This document shows positions 33,184 to 38,212 of a stretch of 38,212 nt of DNA, piece by piece. Location of the stretch: NCBI GenBank assembly GCA_004335835.1, contig RWJK01001416.1:1-38212 (forward strand), read 5' to 3'. The position numbers were made by a program, and so were the translations under genes. Position 1 is the stretch's first letter. Every line of letters begins with the position of its first letter. Below the pieces are notes generated by a model. The model did not search any database. It saw only the letters and a program-made list of their open reading frames with translations, and was not told the DNA's origin. Origin of the DNA: Scenedesmus sp. ARA3 (taxonomy: Eukaryota > Chlorophyta > Chlorophyceae > Sphaeropleales > Scenedesmaceae).

Positions 33184-36100
33184 ATGAGCCATCTCAAACA
33201 TAAACATGAGGGAATGGACGACAGCAGCTCCTCAGAGTGCGTGTCGCACCAGCAGTTCAGCTGAGCTGTCACAGGGCAAATGCCACAGCAGATGAACACT
33301 GATACTTTGCTCTACTGCAGGCCATGGGCAGAGGCGCTGCTTGTATTGCTTGAGTCCAGCAAGCAGCAGGCAGAGAAAATCAGGTGAGCAGTCTGCGCAG
33401 GCGCTGCAAGCCGTGCGCTGCCTTGCGTGGACATGAGAAGTTGGGCAGTCGCATGTTTGCATGTTTGACCAAGGTATCACAAGCCAGTACAAGCAGTCCT
33501 GAGGTACAAAGCATGCTTTGACTGCTGTAGGAACTTGGAAGAGCTCATTACAGCATCTCAGGATCCAGGCCATCAGCAGCAACAGCAGCTGCAGTCCCCA
33601 CTTGCCCTGTCTCTAGCACATGACATGAGCAGCTTGCAGCATCAGCTACACCAGCTGCAGGCCAGCTGCACGCTCGTTGAGCAGCAGCAGCAGGCTGCAA
33701 ACGCCAGCACAACAGCAGTCGCCAGTACCCTGCGGAGGCTGGAGCAGCGCATGCAGCAGCTAGAGCAGCAGGGGCAGCGCCAGCTAGGCAGCAGCAGGGC
33801 GGCTGACGGTGCATCTGCTGAGAGGCTGCATATGCTTGAGCAGCAGGTGGCCTGCCTTGCTGAGAGCACAGCACAAAACCAGGTAAGCACGTGCAACTGC
33901 GACCCCTTCAACCTTTGATGCTGCTGCTGACGCAGTTGCAACACTTGAAGTTGTGCAACTTGCAAGTTGAACTGGCTGTTCTTGTGCTGGGCATACCTGA
34001 AGCAGTGATGAGGAAGGATATCCATATGCAGCCTGGAGTTATAACCTGTACTCATGTGCTTGCAGGGCCAGCAACTGCGCACGCCACCACCTGAGTTGCG
34101 CCTGCTGCGGGATGAGATACGCCGGCAGGTGGCCAATGTACGGGCAGACACAAAGCAGGCAAGTGCGCCTGCGAGTGCAACAGCTGTGCCAGGTGCAACA
34201 GCAGCAAGTAAGTACAGATCTCAACACGTACTACTGCAGCACATCTGCAACCAACAAGTTCAAGATAAAACAAGACGATAACGTTGTGCTGCCATGCTTT
34301 CATGCTGCAAGAGTGCCAGCTGTGATATAACAGCATCCGTTGCATTGTGTGCTGTGCCCTGCAGGCACTGGGGCTGGCAGTGGGCAGCTTGCGCTCTGAG
34401 CTGCAGTCGTCAGCAGAGGGAGCAGCCAAGGAGCAGCAGCAGCAGCTGCGGCATGAGCTCGAAGGTGAGGGCACTGAGGGAGGGTAGGGATGTGTTGGGC
34501 AGGCAGTGCAGAAAATGCTGTGTACATCACCTACTGCAGGGCAAGCGCACCTTGCAGGAACAGCAGCAGTGTGTCTTAAGGCTTGATGCAAATGGCCCGC
34601 ACATACTTGGACCTCTGTTTGACTGTACTGGCAGTGGTGCGACAGGCTGCTTGGAGCTCTGCTCGAACCAAGTGCAGCAGGGGGCTGTACAGTGAAGTAG
34701 TGATGCAGCTAGCTGGCGACGCCATAACCCCCACCCCCGCCCCGCCCCACCCCCGCCGCCCACTCTTGCTTGGAGGGCTATCAGCGCGCCTGGAGTCCCG
34801 CGTTGCCAGCACGCGGCTGTCTGTTGCTGCTGCGCTAAGCGGAGAGGTGGACAGCCGGCTGGCAGCAGTGCAGGAGGGCTGCCAGCAGCGGCTGCAGCAG
34901 CTGGGGCAGCAGCTGGAGCGGCTGGCTGGCAGCAAAGCGGACATGCTGCTGCTCACACAGCACACAGAGCAGGTGTGCTGCGTGCTGTGTTGGGCGGCAA
35001 GCAAGTTGTGCAGCAGCTGCAGTCACATTTGACAATCCATCTGCGGCCAGCAGCTCCCCACATCTGCATCAGATGCCTGTGTTGGCCCGGTTACCATGAT
35101 AGTTGTATGCGCTGTTGCCGAGTTGCTTACGTGTGTATACACGCTGTGCAGGTGACTGAAATGTTTGAGCAGCTGTCCACCATGGTGGTTGACAGCACAC
35201 GGGCCAGCATCAGTGACCTGGCGGGCAAACAGCAACAGGTGCGTGACATACTTGATGATACATGCTGGTGCGCCGCGACGGCGCGACATTCAACAGTTTA
35301 GGCTTACACGGCATAGCACGCGCCTCTACATTTGCGACAAGGCCTGCATGAGTATAGCAGCTGCATCCTATGCCACCAACCGGCAAATGGTTGTAGCACA
35401 AGAACTCCCCTGTCAATTGCTGACCGCTGCCGCTGTGCACTGCAGTTGCGCAGCATCGTGCAGAACTTGGCAGCAACCAAGGCGGACAGCTGCATGCTGC
35501 TGCAGCACCAGCAGCAGTTTGAGCAGCAGCTGCTGGAGCTGCGCAAGGGGCAGGCGGAGGCCCACAGCACAGCCAGGGAGGCTGCTGCTGCAGCAGCTGC
35601 AGCGAGGCGTGCTGTGGAGCCAGTGGAGAGCATGCGGCTGGAGGCGGCTGACATGCAGGGCTGTGTGGCAGCGCTGCAAGCGGCAACAGCAGGTGCGTGA
35701 TGCCGGGTACCTGGGTTTCTCTGCATTTTGCAACTTGCAACGCGCTTGAACACGATATGCTCGTGCTGTGACATATATCAGCCTGGAATCCAGCAGCTGC
35801 TACTGGTGGTGATGCTACTCACGCTGTCTCAATGGCTTGCGCTGCTGCTGCCTGCAGGCCTGGAGGCTACCAGCAGCATCAACAGCAGCCAGCTACAGCT
35901 GCAAGCACGCCAGCTGCATGACATGGCCAGCAGCTGCAGCATGCTGCAGCAGCAGCTGCTGGCGCTCACCAACCAAGTGGACCCAGCAGCTGCCACACTC
36001 CTGGCAGCAGCTGCTGCAGGCGACAGGGAGGCCAATGCTGCATTCTGCCGCCGTGCCGGGGGTTCTGCAGGCAGCAGCGGCAGCCTGGCAGGGCAGGGCA

Positions 36101-38154
36101 GCAGTGTTCCTGATAATAGTAGTGGCAGCAGCAGCTTGTGTCGCGGACTGGCTGCTTGCCGGTTCAACGCAGACAGAACTGCTGGCTTGACCACAGATCC
36201 AGCAGCAGATCCAGCAGCAGCTGTTGGGTTATCCGATGGCCCAGTAAGGGGAGGCAGCGGCGCAGGGGGTGGTGGCATGCTGCGTCACCTGCCTGTAACG
36301 ATGCGGCTGCTGCTGTTGGAAAACAGCTTGCAGGAGGTCAGCAGTGCCATGGCCAACGAAGCTGCTGCAGGTAAGCACTTACAAGCAAGTTTTGTGGTGG
36401 TCATAGAGCACAACCAGTTGCTGTCTGGAAAGCATCTGCAGCTACGTGTGCACGCCTTAGTTGCACTGCCATGGCAGCCTTCAGCTTCAGAGGTGATATA
36501 AACACAGATAAGAGCCACACTGATAACAGCAATTGATATACATTACATTACATTACATGCTCCACTCAACGAGCAGTGGGAACCCCAGTCAGGAGCCAAC
36601 GAGAGGCTCATAGGGGGATATGATAGAAGCTGCTGGGAACCATCCGTCAACAAGACATGTATGAAGTGCTCATCTGGTGAGCGGTTGTCCATTTACCATG
36701 CCTAAAACTGCCTGTTACATCCGGTACATGAGCGCAGTGCGCTATTGCTGCTGCTGCACTGCCCAGGTGACATGCAGGAGCTGTCTGCTCATGTGGAGCG
36801 CCTCGGCAGCCGCCTTGCCAGCACTGCACACAGCCTGAGCAGCCTGAGCAGCAGCAGCAGCCGGCGTCTGGAAGAGCAAGCTGGCAGCCTCATGCGCGTG
36901 ACAGCGGTAAGCATGCACAGCCTTGCAAGAGCGCCTATCAGTCCGCTGGCGGCAATGCACTAGCAACACAGCAGCATGTGCTGGGCATTCTTCTCGCTGC
37001 TGCTATCCATTGCTTACTTCCATGTCAGGCCACTCAACCCTTCTGTTGTACACACATGTGCTTCCTGTCTGTGCAGTCACTGGCTGTTATGGATGATCGG
37101 CCAACCAGCGAAGAGGTGCACGAGATGCTGCAGCGCACGCTAGCAGATGCACACGGTGCAGCCAGCGCAACTGCTGCAGCGGCCAGCTCAGCTGCAGTGC
37201 GTCCGCTGCAGCAGCAGCTGGAAGGGCTGAGTGAGGCGCTGGACAAGGCGAAAGGGCAGCTGCAGGCTACACAGCGGGAGCTTGAGTGTGTGAAAGAGGA
37301 ACAGGTGATCTAATTTAGGCTGCCGTGGGTGGCTGCTGTGTGGTAGTTCTGCAGTTACAGCAGCAGCTGAACCACATTTGTGTATGATGTATGCAGATGA
37401 AGCTGGTGCTTTCAACATTGATAAGATGGTCTGGTGCTACAATCCTGCATGCTTAGCGCGGTCTTGTTTGGTTTCGTGCTTGGCTGTCCCACCACTTGTA
37501 CCCGTCATGACACACGTGCTGTTGTGTGTGCAGGCTGCGAGCAGTGACAGGCAGCATGACCTGCAGCAGCACACTCAGCAGCTGCGGCAGCAGGTGACAC
37601 AGCAGCTGCAGGAGGTGCAGCAGCAGCTGGACAGCAGCAGAGACGCAGTGAGGCAGCTGGCAGCAGACCAGGTGAGCCCTGCACTGGCGCAATGCAAATG
37701 CTGAACTTCCGCCATTCATGCTTCTGTTTGCGCTCAGCTAGGTGGCGCGGGGCAGCTTACAGCAGCAGCTCAGCATGGCGTCTTGACATGGCTTACAGCG
37801 GGCAAGGCGGCTGGTTTGTGCCCAGATCGACCTACATGCTTTGCCTCCTTGCCGTGCTGTCGCTGCATGCCGCTGCGCAGGCTGCCAACCAGTGTGATGC
37901 CGGGCGGGTGGCAGCAATGGACAGCAAGCTGCGGCTGTTGGCTGCTGAGGTGGACAGGCTGCATGAGCAGGCAGAAGCTGCTGCACAGGCACGGGTAAGC
38001 TGCAGGGCTACTGTGGTTTGTTTGGTAGGATATGTGCTGCGGAGGTGGCCAGTTGCCAGTAGCTGACACCTGACTCCTGAGTTGTGTGCTGCTGAGCATG
38101 CCGGCCGCGGCTGTATGAGAGGGAGGAGCGTTGTGACGGGGCACTGTTGAGCAG

Positions 38155-38212
<58 letters not shown>
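33184..38212 (+). CDS. Gene E: large Gln-rich coiled-coil protein (3' end outside window)
   Basis: Exons 33184-33236, 33321-33383, 33531-33882, 34066-34158, 34365-34464, 34776-34972, 35152-35238, 35446-35692, 35858-36370, 36767-36906, 37077-37304, 37534-37671, 37881-37994 join in phase to 775 codons, with more to the right. The protein starts MSHLKHKHEGMDDSSSSE. It is then dominated by heptad-like, Gln/Leu/Ala-rich helices (RRLEQRMQQLEQQ, RLQQLGQQLERLAGSKADML, LRSIVQNLAATKADSCMLLQ, QLEGLSEALDKAKGQL). A Gly/Ser-rich linker in exon 9 (about residues 440-520) breaks the coil. No membrane segment or enzyme motif is visible. The repeated (S/T)KAD turn resembles turns seen in ciliary coiled-coil proteins, but I assign no family. 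Exon 4 ends at a GC donor (34159). Exon 1 is the least certain, resting on phase and start context. Confidence 0.75.
38157..38212 (+). repeat. CTG microsatellite at the right edge
   Basis: At least 18 CTG units run off the window. It follows the GTAAGC donor after gene E exon 13 (37995), so it is probably intronic and may precede the next acceptor, like the other tracts here. Confidence 0.85.

Noticed and set aside
36540..36660. Short CATTA repeat and GAGGCTCATAGGGGG stretch in an intron of gene E
   Set aside because: Too short, and without terminal repeats or target-site duplication, so a mobile element cannot be claimed.

Overview
This window looks like nuclear DNA of a green alga (Chlorophyta, possibly Sphaeropleales). 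Visible grounds: short GT-AG introns ending in CTGCAG or TTGCAG, very abundant CAG/CTG microsatellites, TGTAA poly(A)-type signals, a chloroplast ferredoxin-thioredoxin reductase subunit and a polyubiquitin gene of the green-lineage type. All gene models were spliced by eye. I accepted a model only where reading frame, intron phase and family signature agreed across exons. The order or clade is inference.

Layout. (1) 1-6630, minus: gene A, a secreted beta-solenoid protein with chlamydial-Pmp-type repeats, running off the left edge. (2) 6631-7152: shared divergent promoter interval. (3) 7153-16162, plus: gene B, its head-to-head paralogue, complete at about 2065 aa. It has a signal peptide, Pmp-type repeats, a Cys-rich module, 8-9 membrane helices and a cytosolic tail with one EF-hand loop. 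(4) 17288-18401, plus: gene D, a tiny one-helix membrane protein with a tandemly duplicated last exon embedded in CTG repeats. (5) 18.4-21.3 kb: no gene seen, but three families of diverged tandem repeats. (6) 21298-25401, minus: gene C, a secreted ephrin-receptor-like (GCC2/GCC3) Cys-rich protein of about 882 aa with PAN/Apple-like Cys motifs. (7) 26779-27829, minus: polyubiquitin, interrupted by an assembly gap. (8) 28679-29422, plus: ferredoxin-thioredoxin reductase variable subunit, complete. (9) 30866-32770, minus: FANCL, the E3 ligase of the Fanconi anaemia pathway. (10) 33184 to the right edge, plus: gene E, a large Gln-rich coiled-coil protein with 13 exons in the window.

How they fit together. 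Genes A, B and C form a cluster of extracellular or cell-surface genes. A and B share one architecture and one promoter interval, and B couples a long extracellular solenoid to a multi-pass membrane domain and a possible Ca2+ site. The right third holds housekeeping genes: two ubiquitin-system genes (polyubiquitin and FANCL) flank a chloroplast redox gene. Microsatellites shape several genes. CTG tracts lie in introns, several of them just upstream of 3' splice sites, and CAG tracts encode polyGln in FANCL and gene C.
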